Shown: positions 7,494 through 14,607, numbered from the stretch's first letter. The stretch: 14,691 nt of DNA from Planctomycetota bacterium (GCA_021803885.1 JAJZKY010000028.1:1-14691); one strand, 5' to 3'. Made by a program: numbers and translations. Notes: generated from the sequence alone by a model not told the origin.

Positions 7494-8745
7494 AATTCGC
7501 CGATGCGGCGCGAACTGTGCGCAAGGAAGGGCGGGATGGGCGGAGTAGGAGATCTATTAATATACCGACTACCACAGTCGATGCGATAGCTACCAAATAC
7601 ATTTGCACCTGTTCGTTATCGATAAATCCGGCGGACGGAGCCATTATGCCTGCTGCCATGCCGCCCAAGCGGACAAATCTGGCTCGACTCCGGAATAGAT
7701 TAGCGCTGAGGGGACGGATGGCAATAACAAGGAATCCGATAATGGAGGCGACGATGCAAACGGTCGGTAGGGAATCCGGAAAGAAAAAATCTAGGAGAAC
7801 TGGCAATTGTGGGTTTGGGCCGGTAAGGACGGTCTTGCCGACGGCTTCAGAAGCAAGCATTGAGCCTAATGGCAATCGGTAAGTTTGAATTCCAAACAAC
7901 GCGATTAACGGGTGGAACATGTACGGCAGGAATGAGACGTGGTATTCGCCTCGGAGTGCCGAGAGTCCGCCAAGTTTATAGGCATAAATGTATACGTCAC
8001 CCGACATCCATAGCCGGTAGCCGAGCAGATCGAATACTCCCGTGAAGCCCGATTCTCCGTATGCTGTAAGCGCCATGATTGCTACGCCAGCTACAATTAC
8101 GGCCGCGGAAATCGTGATGGTTCGAAGGGTCACTCGGTGACCGCTGACAAAGTACCGAAGTCCGAGCCAGTAAAGCACGGGCACGAACACGCCTTTGCCG
8201 GAAAATGGTATCGATAATGCAGCGAGGAGCAACACCCACGATGCTGCCCGATAGGTCGAAAAGCTCTGGGACAGCAGAAGGACTAGCGAGAGAAGGAATA
8301 ATCCATTCTGGACGAGTAGAAGCGGTCGGAATAATTTCCCAAACTGCTGGCGATTGTCTCCTCCGGCGCCGTGCAACAGGCCTATTACAGCGAGAATGGC
8401 GGTGATGGCAACCGCCGCACAGAGAAGGGCTTTTATCTCAGCCTGGGTGAATTGATTTCCTATAGAGATAAGATTTCTCCGGAAGAGCTCTCTGTCAAGG
8501 AAGCTACCAGCCACCCTGGCGCCCACGAGATAGCTGACGAGGACCCCCGAGAATAATAGAAACTTGCTCCAAGGAACAAGATCGGTAGCACATAGTACCG
8601 CTAGAAGTGAGGCGCTGAATGGAATGAAGATTGCGATCACCATTATGGGATCGAGCACGTTGTAGGAGACGCGATGGAAGAGCGCGTAGCAGAGGATACC
8701 GGTGCCGAACCAAGCGGCGATTGCAATGGCGATTAGATGGTGCAC
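7492..8745 (-). CDS. wzy: Wzy-like O-antigen / oligosaccharide repeat-unit polymerase
   Basis: A 417-residue inner-membrane protein with roughly ten or more hydrophobic segments. A large, less hydrophobic loop around residues 240-310 contains MSGDVYIYAYKLGGL and a Gly/Pro-rich stretch ending TGPNPQLPVLLDFFF. This topology and the GP-P...FF loop resemble Wzy polymerases, which join repeat units on undecaprenyl pyrophosphate in the periplasm. Wzy proteins share little sequence, so the call rests on topology, that loop and its place between chain-length and flippase genes. The start is a GTG at 8745, preceded by purine-rich AGAGGACGAGG at workable spacing. The TAA stop overlaps the IS4 target duplication and the coding sequence is undamaged. 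Confidence 0.75.
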   Translation of the reverse strand: MHHLIAIAIAAWFGTGILCYALFHRVSYNVLDPIMVIAIFIPFSASLLAVLCATDLVPWSKFLLFSGVLVSYLVGARVAGSFLDRELFRRNLISIGNQFTQAEIKALLCAAVAITAILAVIGLLHGAGGDNRQQFGKLFRPLLLVQNGLFLLSLVLLLSQSFSTYRAASWVLLLAALSIPFSGKGVFVPVLYWLGLRYFVSGHRVTLRTITISAAVIVAGVAIMALTAYGESGFTGVFDLLGYRLWMSGDVYIYAYKLGGLSALRGEYHVSFLPYMFHPLIALFGIQTYRLPLGSMLASEAVGKTVLTGPNPQLPVLLDFFFPDSLPTVCIVASIIGFLVIAIRPLSANLFRSRARFVRLGGMAAGIMAPSAGFIDNEQVQMYLVAIASTVVVGILIDLLLRPSRPSLRTVRAASAN

Positions 8746-8827
8746 CTGCCTCGTCCTCTGCTTGCGAAAGCGATTTTGTATTGCTCTGATTCACCTTTTG
8801 TTCAGGGAGATAAAAGGTGGGCACAAG

Positions 8828-9724
8828 TCATCCAGCCTTGCTCCATGCGAGACGGAAGAACGCCAGAAGCAGCGATAGACCAAGACCGCCAGAGAGGCCT
8901 ATTATCACCCAAGTAAGGGGCTTCAGAGACGAGGGCAATTGCGGAGGTTGTGCAGGGTCGAGTACTTTGAGCGCGTATTCCGTGGTGCCGGACGCCAGCA
9001 TTTCCTTGTCGATTTGCGTTTCCAGAATGCTATAGATGGCGTCTCTTACGGGTACGAGCGCCGTCTGGGCGGCTGCGTTGTTTAGGTAACGAATATTTCT
9101 TTTTGCTTCTACAATTGCTTTGCCGCGTAAGTAGCTGTTGGTTAGCGCGACTAATCCATTAGCCCACTTTGCCGCTTCGTTTGCATTGATCCAGGTGATC
9201 TTCATCGTGATGATGCCGGTTTTTCCGTTGGTCGTTATTGTTCGGATTTTTCTACGGAAGAGCCGGCTGGCCTTCCAAAGCGTGGGAATTTTGGTGGGAT
9301 TGGACGTTCTCCACCGCTTCGTGCGTTGGTCCCAGAGCTTCGGATAAAGTTTTGGGAGTAGATCATTTTCTGCGATGTAGCGTTCTGTCAGGGCATTAGA
9401 TTTAAGCACTGCCAAGGTTTCCGCTCGTTCTGTGTCTTGGCCGATCGAGATGCCAGCTAGCGATGCAAGGCCGCTAAACTGCGAGGCCAGAGTCGCGAGA
9501 TTACCCACTTGCTGCGTCCCGGAGGTGTGGGACACCGGCGCAAGCACGATGTCTGCCGTGTACTTGGCTGGCAGTAGGAGGCCGGTTAAGGCACCACCGA
9601 TGGTACAGACGGCTACGAATCCGAGAATTAGCCACCGGACCCGCCTGATAAGGTTGAAGTACTCCGCGAGGGTAATGTCGTCATCGGCGGCGGCGCTGCG
9701 GGGGCTTGGGGTCATTTGGTCCAT
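8828..9724 (-). CDS. wzz: Wzz-type polysaccharide chain-length determinant
   Basis: A 298-residue inner-membrane copolymerase of the PCP/Wzz family, which sets the length distribution of the polymer made by Wzy. A short acidic cytoplasmic tail (DDDITLAEYFNLIRR, about 14-28) precedes membrane helix 1 (about 31-51). A periplasmic domain of about 215 residues follows, including LPAKYTADIVLAP at its start and a long helical, coiled-coil-prone stretch before the end. Helix 2 is about 270-290. There is no kinase domain, so it is a PCP1/O-antigen type rather than a Wzc. The frame stays open back to 9847, but that extra N-terminus is encoded by IS256 end sequence, so the ATG at 9724 (or 9715) is preferred. 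No good Shine-Dalgarno sequence is visible. The polymerase gene starts 82 bp downstream. Confidence 0.87.
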   Translation of the reverse strand: MDQMTPSPRSAAADDDITLAEYFNLIRRVRWLILGFVAVCTIGGALTGLLLPAKYTADIVLAPVSHTSGTQQVGNLATLASQFSGLASLAGISIGQDTERAETLAVLKSNALTERYIAENDLLPKLYPKLWDQRTKRWRTSNPTKIPTLWKASRLFRRKIRTITTNGKTGIITMKITWINANEAAKWANGLVALTNSYLRGKAIVEAKRNIRYLNNAAAQTALVPVRDAIYSILETQIDKEMLASGTTEYALKVLDPAQPPQLPSSLKPLTWVIIGLSGGLGLSLLLAFFRLAWSKAG

Positions 9725-9795
9725 GCGCCATTGTAGCCGTTTTGGAGGGTGGATTGCGGACGGGCCTTGCGCATTAGAGGGGTCGCCCAAGAAGC

Positions 9796-10363
9796 TGAGA
9801 GTGTGCAAAATTTTGTGTGCGAGGCATAGCATGAGAACCTGGAGCACCTATGCCACGTACCAAGAAGAACCGGGCGGCCGATGCCGCCCTGCCGAGCATT
9901 CCCTCTGAGCTGATCGACCAGGTCGTTAAGGGGCCGATGAGCGCCGATGCAATCAATGCGGCGTCCAAGGCGTTTAAAAAAGCCCTGATCGAGCGCTGCC
10001 TGGGGGCCGAGCTCTCGCATCATCTGGGCTATTCCCCCGGCGCTGAGAAGCCCGAGGAGGCGAGCAATCACCGTAGCGGGACGAGCGCCAAGACGGTGCT
10101 GACCGAGGACGGGCCGCTGCGGATCGACATTTCCCGTGATGGTGAGGGCAGCTTCGATCCGGTGCTGATCCCCAAGCACGAGCGACGTTTCACCGGCTTC
10201 GATGACAAGATCATCGCCATGTACGCCCGCGGCATGACGGTGCGGGAGATCCAGGGATTTCTCACCGAGCAGTACGGCCCGGAGGTCTCCCCGGAGTGTC
10301 ACCGCCGTGACGGACGCGGTGATGGCCGAGGTCACCGCCTGGCAGAGCCGCCCGCTCGAGCCC
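9796..10363 (+). mobile_element. Truncated IS256-family element
   Basis: A left end with a terminal-repeat-like stretch (about 9796-9822, containing TGCAAAATTTTGTG) is followed by the 5' part of an IS256-type transposase. Similarity stops abruptly after the Leu-Glu-Pro codons near 10363, and the stop codon of a glycosyltransferase on the other strand begins about 12 bp later. The right end is missing, so no target duplication can be tested. The exact left boundary is an estimate. It now separates the GT2 gene from the chain-length gene and looks like the scar of a deletion. Confidence 0.8.
9850..10363 (+). pseudogene. IS256-family transposase, N-terminal fragment, frameshifted
   Basis: The ATG at 9850 follows GGAG with good spacing. 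The frame encodes an IS256 (mutator-type) N-terminus, including DGPLRIDISRDGEGSFDPVL, FDDKIIAMYARGMTVREIQ and FLTEQYGPEVSPE. At about 10297 the reading frame breaks: the expected continuation VTDAVMAEVTAWQSRPLEP is found in another frame from 10307. The simplest explanation is loss of two bases. All homology ends near 10363, before the catalytic core, so only about 170 of roughly 400 residues remain. It cannot be functional. Confidence 0.88.
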
Positions 10364-10374
10364 CCCTGGCCTGG

Positions 10375-11400
10375 TCAAATCCATCCGATCAGGGCGCTGA
10401 GCATCAGGATCACGTTGTCCGATGTTCTCCGTCTGCCATGCCGTAAGATGAATGATGCGATACGCAGCCGGCGCGCCCAGCTATCCTTGGCTAAGAATTG
10501 TGATTGCCAGGCTGTTACGGTGGAACTCCAGGGTGCGGCCGTCATGCAGATTGCAGCGATTGCAGCCAGTTGAGACCGGTACCAACCTTGGCTGATGAAC
10601 CGAAGTCGCTTTGTCATTCCGGCCCAAGTGGAGCGCGCGCCCGTATCGTTAAGGGAATGCTGCCGGTATGAGGTCAAGGGTTGCGAATCAAATACCCAGC
10701 CATATTCCCACGAGCGAGCAAGGGCGTATACCATCCAGTCGTGGTAGTGCAGCTTGTTCGTGAAAGCCTGGTGCCTTATCACGAACGCCTGCACCTCGCG
10801 GTAGAACTCGGCGCGTAGCACGTAGGTGCATCCTTGCCCTGCCCCTTCGAACAGGTAGTCTCCAGTGGTCACAATGGGGACCTGCCTAAGAAGGCTTCTT
10901 CGACCATTCGGCCATGAGGCGATAGTCGCACCTGAATAGCCGGCTAAGCGTACGTTATTCAGCTGTTCGCAGGCCCTGGCCAGTTTTTTGGGGTGCCAAA
11001 TGTCGTCTTGGTCCGAAAATGCGACAAAATTGAACCCATCGGCAGAGTTCTCGCGCATCAGGGTGAGGAAGTTTTGCGCCGCTGAACCCGTTGGCTCTGA
11101 TGTGGGCATGAGGGTGAGCCGGCAATCGCCATTTGATAGGCTACTGATCTTGTCGAGCGTCCTATCACTAGAGCCGTCATCTCTGATGATTATATGAACA
11201 TTAACTCCAACTTGCGCCAATATTGATTTGATCTGTTCCGTAATCCATTTCTCTCCATTGTAGGCAGCTAGTAGTACCAGCACGTTCGGTTGATGACTCA
11301 GGCTCTCTCTCACTCGTGGCGTAAGAGCGAAATCGGAGGGCATGCCGACTCGTGGTACAGAATTCAATCGCTCATGCTCAGCTGACGGTATTTGGCTCAT
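10375..11400 (-). CDS. Family 2 glycosyltransferase (rhamnosyltransferase-like)
   Basis: A 341-residue GT-A enzyme acting at the cytoplasmic face on the growing lipid-linked oligosaccharide. The N-terminal donor-binding region has VLVLLAAYNGEKWI (about 40-53) and the conserved IIIRDDGSSDRT (about 70-81). The metal-binding motif is SDQDD (129-133), followed by IWHPKKLARA. HYHDWMVYALA (about 218-228) holds the HDW-type motif common in rhamnosyl/GT2 O-antigen enzymes. The frame extends to a GTG at 11469, but the ATG at 11400 is favoured because GAGG lies about 11 bases upstream and the GTG has no ribosome-binding site; an ATG at 11343 is also possible. The 3' end runs to within about 12 bp of the IS256 remnant, yet the C-terminus looks family-normal. 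The acceptor and donor sugars are not determined. Confidence 0.88.
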   Translation of the reverse strand: MSQIPSAEHERLNSVPRVGMPSDFALTPRVRESLSHQPNVLVLLAAYNGEKWITEQIKSILAQVGVNVHIIIRDDGSSDRTLDKISSLSNGDCRLTLMPTSEPTGSAAQNFLTLMRENSADGFNFVAFSDQDDIWHPKKLARACEQLNNVRLAGYSGATIASWPNGRRSLLRQVPIVTTGDYLFEGAGQGCTYVLRAEFYREVQAFVIRHQAFTNKLHYHDWMVYALARSWEYGWVFDSQPLTSYRQHSLNDTGARSTWAGMTKRLRFISQGWYRSQLAAIAAICMTAAPWSSTVTAWQSQFLAKDSWARRLRIASFILRHGRRRTSDNVILMLSALIGWI

Positions 11401-11535
11401 TTTGCACGGTACCTCGGCGAAATCGTAAATCACCTCAATATGGCGCCAGAAGTCGAGGCAGATTGTCACTGGATGCTTTATTTTTAACGATCTGGCAGTA
11501 TTTTTAGTGTCCCTTTCGGGGATGGTGGGAACCCC

Positions 11536-11549
11536 TTGCCTTCAGGCGA
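11536..11549 (+). repeat. Left-end hairpin of IS200/IS605-type element
   Basis: Stem TTGCC / GGCGA with a TTCA loop (one wobble pair), 27 bases upstream of the transposase start. The core is shared with the right-end hairpin. Confidence 0.6.
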
Positions 11550-11575
11550 AGCTCAGGTTCGTGTAACGTGGTCGT

Positions 11576-11685
11576 ATGCGACACTACCGACTGGTCGCGC
11601 ACTCGAAGAGCGACCTGAAAGTGCATGTGGTATGGATACCGAAGTACCGTAAGGCCGTGCTGAAGGGCGATGTCGCTCTTCGAGT
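11576..11685 (+). pseudogene. IS200-type transposase, 5' part (split by IS66)
   Basis: The ATG at 11576 opens MRHYRLVAHSKSDLKVHVVW and IPKYRKAVLKGD, the standard start of Y1 (IS200/TnpA_REP-like) transposases. After 36 codons and two bases the reading runs into the IS66 left end, which supplies a premature TAA at 11687-11689. Removing the IS66 element and one copy of the 8-bp duplication restores the frame into 14202 (CGA GTG CGC GAC), so this gene was continuous before the insertion. Confidence 0.9.
11678..11685. repeat. Left copy of 8-bp target-site duplication (IS66)
   Basis: CTTCGAGT, identical to 14194-14201 and abutting the IS66 terminal repeat. Eight bases is the normal duplication length for IS66. 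Confidence 0.96.
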
Positions 11686-11708
11686 GTAAGCGTCCCGCCG
11701 TCTACAGG
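11686..11708 (+). repeat. Terminal inverted repeat of IS66 (tnpC side)
   Basis: Begins GTAAGCGTCC and matches the reverse complement of 14171-14193 except at two adjacent central positions. Confidence 0.95.
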
Positions 11709-11744
11709 GTAGCGGTCTGAGCTGCGCTGTGGCAGGCGAACGGA

Positions 11745-13340
11745 TCAGGCGGCCGCGAGGGAGGCGGCGTAGTCGTGAGGGAGGAGCCCATCGATCTGTC
11801 CGCTGGTAGCGGCGGCGAGCCGGGGCAGAACCCAGGTGAGGTAATCGACCGGGCTGATCTTCAGCAGCTTGCATGTCCCGGTGATCGAGTAGATCACGGC
11901 CGAGCGCCAGCCGGCATCCGGGTGTCCGATGTACATCCAGTTCTTTGCGCCAAGTTTGGTCGGGCGGATACCACGCTCGACGCTGTTCTGATCGATCAGT
12001 ACATGGCCCATGCCGGGCTTGGCGTACCGGGTCAGCGTCTCCCAACGGGCAAGGGCATAGACGGCGGCCTTGCCGAGGCGACTCTGGGGGAGTTCGCTCT
12101 CGGCAACGAGTTTGAACTGCTCGTGCAGCCGCTCGAGTATCGGCACGCTCTCTCGCTGTCGTACCTCGGCACGATCGGCGTACGAGAGGACCTGCTTTCT
12201 CGCCTCGGTCTCGATGCGATACAGCAGCGCGATGTCCGAGAGGAGCTGCGCCACGATGTCCAGGTGCACCCCGGCCTCCAGCGCCTCCACCACATAGCGA
12301 CGCAGATGCGCCATGCACCCGGCGTGGACGATGCGCGGTTTGTCGCGCAGGAAGCTCTCGTACGCCTCGTAGCCGTCGGACTGCAGCACCCCCTGCCAGT
12401 CGGGCGGGAAGAACTCACGCAGGTTCCCGCGGCTGCGCGACAGATCGAAGTCGAACACGATCGCCTGCGACAGCGGGGACAGATACGTCCACAAGTATGC
12501 TTGGGCGGCATGACCGCCCCGGTCCGGGTCCAAGACCTTCACCGGTGTCTCATCGACCTGGACATAACCGGTGGCAAGGATCCGCTCGCGCAATCGATCA
12601 TGGACCGTGCGCAGCAGCAGCGCCGACTGCTCAACCCAGCGGCACAGCTTCTGCCTGGGCAGCTCGACCCCGACACGCGCGGCGATCTGTTCTTGGCGAT
12701 AAAGCGCAAGGTGGTCGGTATATTTGCTGACCAGCAGGTGCACCAGCAGGCCCACCCCGACGCCCGCCTGCGGGATGACCCTCGGGGGCAGCGGCGACAT
12801 CTTCGGGGCCGCCAGCTTCTTCGGGTCCGCGTACACGAAGCGCACGTAGTGACGGCGGATGAACTGGCTCGGCTGGTAGTCGAGCTCTTCGGTGATCTCC
12901 TCGCGGATGCGCACCATGCCCGCCTTCTCAGTCTCCGGCAGATCGATCTCGATGCGCTCGATCGGCAGATGCTCAGGCGCTCTGCGCCGTCCGCCGCCCT
13001 TGCGGGGTGTCTTCTTCTCCTTCACCGCCGCCTGCGCAGCAGCAACCGGCGGGCGCTCCTGGCGCAGTTGCTCATCGGCCTCGAGTGGCTCGAGCAGCAG
13101 CCTCAGCTGATCGGGGCTCAACCGTTCGCTCTTCGGGCCATACATCCGGCGCAGCAGGTCCTGCAGCTTCGTCTCCGCCCGCTCGCGCGCAATCCGCTCG
13201 ATCTTGAGCGCCGTTTGCAGCTGACGGATCTCTCGGTCCGCCTCGCTCTCGCGTACGCGCAGCATGCCCTGCAGCGACTCGACCTGCGCGCGCAGCGCGC
13301 CGAGTTCTTCGGCAGAGGTGGCGGAGAGAACGGCGTTCAT
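11745..13340 (-). CDS. tnpC: IS66-family transposase TnpC
   Basis: A 531-residue DDE transposase. Residues about 10-65 form a Leu/Glu/Arg-rich coiled coil, followed by LLRRMYGPKSERLSPDQ, the IS66 hallmark near residue 70. The catalytic triad is D263 (YVQVDETPVK), D322 (LQSDGYEAYE) and E455 (QNSVERGIRPTK), with the C-terminal GAKNWMYIGHPDAG block intact. The CxxC cysteines usually seen in the IS66 zinc-finger region (about 135-180 here) are absent, although the flanking ELDYQPSQF and SKYTDHLALYRQ segments are present; this looks like a zinc-less subgroup. The frame is open further upstream, but the ATG at 13340 gives the family N-terminus. A perfect hairpin sits directly before that ATG and no Shine-Dalgarno sequence is visible outside it. 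It follows tnpB by 37 bp. Confidence 0.95.
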   Translation of the reverse strand: MNAVLSATSAEELGALRAQVESLQGMLRVRESEADREIRQLQTALKIERIARERAETKLQDLLRRMYGPKSERLSPDQLRLLLEPLEADEQLRQERPPVAAAQAAVKEKKTPRKGGGRRRAPEHLPIERIEIDLPETEKAGMVRIREEITEELDYQPSQFIRRHYVRFVYADPKKLAAPKMSPLPPRVIPQAGVGVGLLVHLLVSKYTDHLALYRQEQIAARVGVELPRQKLCRWVEQSALLLRTVHDRLRERILATGYVQVDETPVKVLDPDRGGHAAQAYLWTYLSPLSQAIVFDFDLSRSRGNLREFFPPDWQGVLQSDGYEAYESFLRDKPRIVHAGCMAHLRRYVVEALEAGVHLDIVAQLLSDIALLYRIETEARKQVLSYADRAEVRQRESVPILERLHEQFKLVAESELPQSRLGKAAVYALARWETLTRYAKPGMGHVLIDQNSVERGIRPTKLGAKNWMYIGHPDAGWRSAVIYSITGTCKLLKISPVDYLTWVLPRLAAATSGQIDGLLPHDYAASLAAA

Positions 13341-13363
13341 GTTGGGATAGATTATATCCCAAC
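13341..13363 (-). promoter_or_regulatory. Perfect inverted repeat with TATAAT, abutting tnpC start
   Basis: Nine-base arms GTTGGGATA (13341-13349) and TATCCCAAC (13355-13363) pair perfectly around a 5-base loop and end at the base next to the tnpC ATG. On the coding strand the centre holds TATAAT (13356-13351), a consensus -10 box, but the -35 position is poor. It could be an operator, an internal promoter or a translation-blocking mRNA hairpin; which one is inference. Confidence 0.5.
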
Positions 13364-13377
13364 GTGAACGCTGTGTG

Positions 13378-13755
13378 TTATGTCGATGAAGAACTTTCTG
13401 TCGATTGCGCTTCCATGCCGGGCAGCGCGCGGCGGTACCAGTGCCTGCGCGCCTTGCGCTCAAAGCCCGAGAGCACCGCCTGCGGCGCCAGGGTGTCGAT
13501 CTCCGCCTCGCCACTTTGCGGCCACGCAAATCGGCCGCCCTCGAGCCGCTTCGCGCACACCCACAGCCCCGACCCATCGAACATCAGTAACTTCACTTTG
13601 GTGCGCGCGCGGTTGCAGAACCCGAAAACGTGGTCCGAGAGCACGTCCTGCCGCAGGATCGAGACCACTTGGCCATACAGGCCATCAAATCCCAGACGCA
13701 GATCCGTCACTCCGACCTTCAGGAACACCCGCGTGGTGCGGTTCAGCGCGAACAT
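13378..13755 (-). CDS. tnpB: IS66 accessory protein TnpB
   Basis: A 125-residue protein of the IS66 Orf2/TnpB family, required together with TnpA and TnpC for transposition of IS66-type elements. The family signatures are visible: VFLKVGVTDLRLGFDGLYGQV near the N-terminus, VFGFCNRARTKVKLLMFDGSGLWV in the middle and AKRLEGGRFAWP after it. A longer reading from 13794 is open but adds only a Gly/Ala-rich tail. The ATG at 13755 gives the usual MF(A)L start and overlaps the end of tnpA by 13 bases, typical of translational coupling. Confidence 0.94.
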   Translation of the reverse strand: MFALNRTTRVFLKVGVTDLRLGFDGLYGQVVSILRQDVLSDHVFGFCNRARTKVKLLMFDGSGLWVCAKRLEGGRFAWPQSGEAEIDTLAPQAVLSGFERKARRHWYRRALPGMEAQSTESSSST

Positions 13756-14132
13756 GCCACCGCCCCCAGCTCCCGCAGCAGCCCCGCCAGCCACTTCGGC
13801 TCCGTTGCCTGGGACATCTCGATGCGCACTCCACCGGGCAACTCGATGAGCACCGTCGCGTCCATCATCGGCAAGCCCTGCCCCTCGTCGACAGCCCGCG
13901 GCACTTCCACGAACGACTCCGCCTGCTCACCGCTTGCGGCTCGCTCCCGGCGCTTCCAGTACGTGAAGGTCGAAAGCGCCAATCCGTGCCGTGCGCAGAA
14001 GTCCCTCTGGGAAAGGCCACTGCGTTCGTGCCGATCTAGCCATCCCCGCCGCTCTTCGGCGCTGCGTCGACAGATCTTCCGACTGGGGTTGCTCGTTTTG
14101 CCCGCCGAGCTTGCGCTTCTCTGGTGCTTCAT
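13743..14132 (-). CDS. tnpA: IS66 accessory protein TnpA
   Basis: A 129-residue protein of the IS66 Orf1/TnpA family, first gene of the element's operon. Residues about 24-65 (RSAEERRGWLDRHERSGLSQ and RDFCARHGLALSTFTYWKRR) form the helix-turn-helix-like DNA-binding part, and the C-terminal half contains the IELPGGVRIEM strand pair typical of the family. It begins about 38 bp inside the right terminal repeat, and its stop overlaps the start of tnpB. The ribosome-binding site is weak. Confidence 0.92.
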   Translation of the reverse strand: MKHQRSASSAGKTSNPSRKICRRSAEERRGWLDRHERSGLSQRDFCARHGLALSTFTYWKRRERAASGEQAESFVEVPRAVDEGQGLPMMDATVLIELPGGVRIEMSQATEPKWLAGLLRELGAVACSR

Positions 14133-14170
14133 GCACCAGCCTATTACCGCCCGAACCGCTTCGCCGCCAG

Positions 14171-14193
14171 CCTGTAGACGGTAGGACGCTTAC
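14171..14193 (-). repeat. Terminal inverted repeat of IS66 (tnpA side)
   Basis: Reverse complement begins GTAAGCGTCC; 21 of 23 positions match the opposite end at 11686-11708. Confidence 0.95.
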
Positions 14194-14201
14194 CTTCGAG
14201 T
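14194..14201. repeat. Right copy of 8-bp target-site duplication (IS66)
   Basis: CTTCGAGT, identical to 11678-11685. Confidence 0.96.
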
Positions 14202-14534
14202 GCGCGACCAGGTGCGGCAGATACCCATGGAACATGAGCTGGAGATTATCTTTGGCAAGGTCGCGCGCGACCATGTTCAGGTGTTCTTGAGCTACCGGCC
14301 GACGCAGAAAGTGAGCCAGATCATGCAGTGGCTGAAGGGCACGAGTTCGCGGATGTTGCTGCAAGAGTACAAGCATTTGAGGAAGCAGCTCTGGGGTCGG
14401 CACCCCTGTGTGCTCGTGGCTATCTTGCAGTGAGCTCCGGGACGATTAAAGACGAGACGATTAAGGAGTACATAGAAGAACAGGACGGTGAGCAAGTGGG
14501 GGACGATAGTCGATTTCCAATCGACGGGGGTTAA
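14202..14534 (+). pseudogene. IS200-type transposase, 3' part, with additional frameshift
   Basis: Continues the frame of 11576-11685 with VRDQVRQIPMEHELEIIFGK, then ARDHVQVFLSY, KVSQIMQWLKGTSSRMLLQEY and LWGRH. The catalytic metal-binding HUH motif reads H-V-Q instead of H-V-H. At about 14403-14406 (CACCCCTG) the frame shifts: the expected ARGYLAVSSGTIKDETIKEYIEEQ, which carries the probable catalytic Tyr, lies in another frame and ends at TAA 14532-14534. Two extra Cs in the C run would explain it. The gene was therefore probably damaged independently of the IS66 insertion; the order of events is not known. Confidence 0.88.
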
Positions 14535-14535
14535 C

Positions 14536-14562
14536 CCCTCGACTTATAGACGAGGGTTTTTT
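14536..14562 (+). terminator. Rho-independent terminator after IS200-type transposase
   Basis: Perfect stem CCCTCG (14536-14541) / CGAGGG (14551-14556) with a 9-base loop and six Ts directly after, two bases past the transposase stop codon. It would end transcription leaving the element rightwards. Confidence 0.8.
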
Positions 14563-14593
14563 AGAGTCCTCCGTCGGGGATCCGCAAACCCCC

Positions 14594-14607
14594 CCGCCTT
14601 CAGGCGG
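14594..14607 (+). repeat. Right-end hairpin of IS200/IS605-type element
   Basis: Perfect stem CCGCC / GGCGG around TTCA, sharing GCCTTCAGGCG with the left-end hairpin at 11538-11548. It marks the approximate right end; beyond about 14620 to the window end no gene or element is recognised. Confidence 0.65.

Larger units (their letters stand above)
11686..14193 (-). mobile_element. Complete IS66-family element nested in an IS200-type element
   Basis: A 2508-bp element with 23-bp terminal inverted repeats (11686-11708 and 14171-14193, 21 of 23 identical, starting GTAAGCGTCC) and a perfect 8-bp target duplication. All three IS66 genes, tnpA, tnpB and tnpC, are intact and co-oriented on the minus strand. 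Near-identical ends, a perfect duplication and undamaged genes suggest a recent, potentially active insertion. Confidence 0.96.

Noticed and set aside
8792..8819. Inverted repeat CACCTTTT / AAAAGGTG (12-base loop) between wzz and wzy, considered as an attenuator or terminator.
   Set aside because: The stem is half A-T, no T-run follows on the minus strand, and 8-bp repeats with loops of this size are expected a few times by chance.
9725..9847. N-terminal extension of the chain-length protein to 9847.
   Set aside because: The added residues are encoded by the IS256 end and its flank and do not resemble the acidic cytoplasmic tail of Wzz proteins, which begins properly after the ATG at 9724 or 9715.
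11401..11469. GT2 start at the GTG at 11469.
   Set aside because: No ribosome-binding site precedes it and the additional residues do not resemble a GT2 N-terminus; the ATG at 11400 is better placed.
11775..13367. Long + strand open frame (530 codons) through the IS66 tnpC.
   Set aside because: It is the antisense of a convincing DDE transposase in GC-rich sequence, has no recognisable domain, and its Leu/Arg/Gln-rich composition is typical of a shadow frame.
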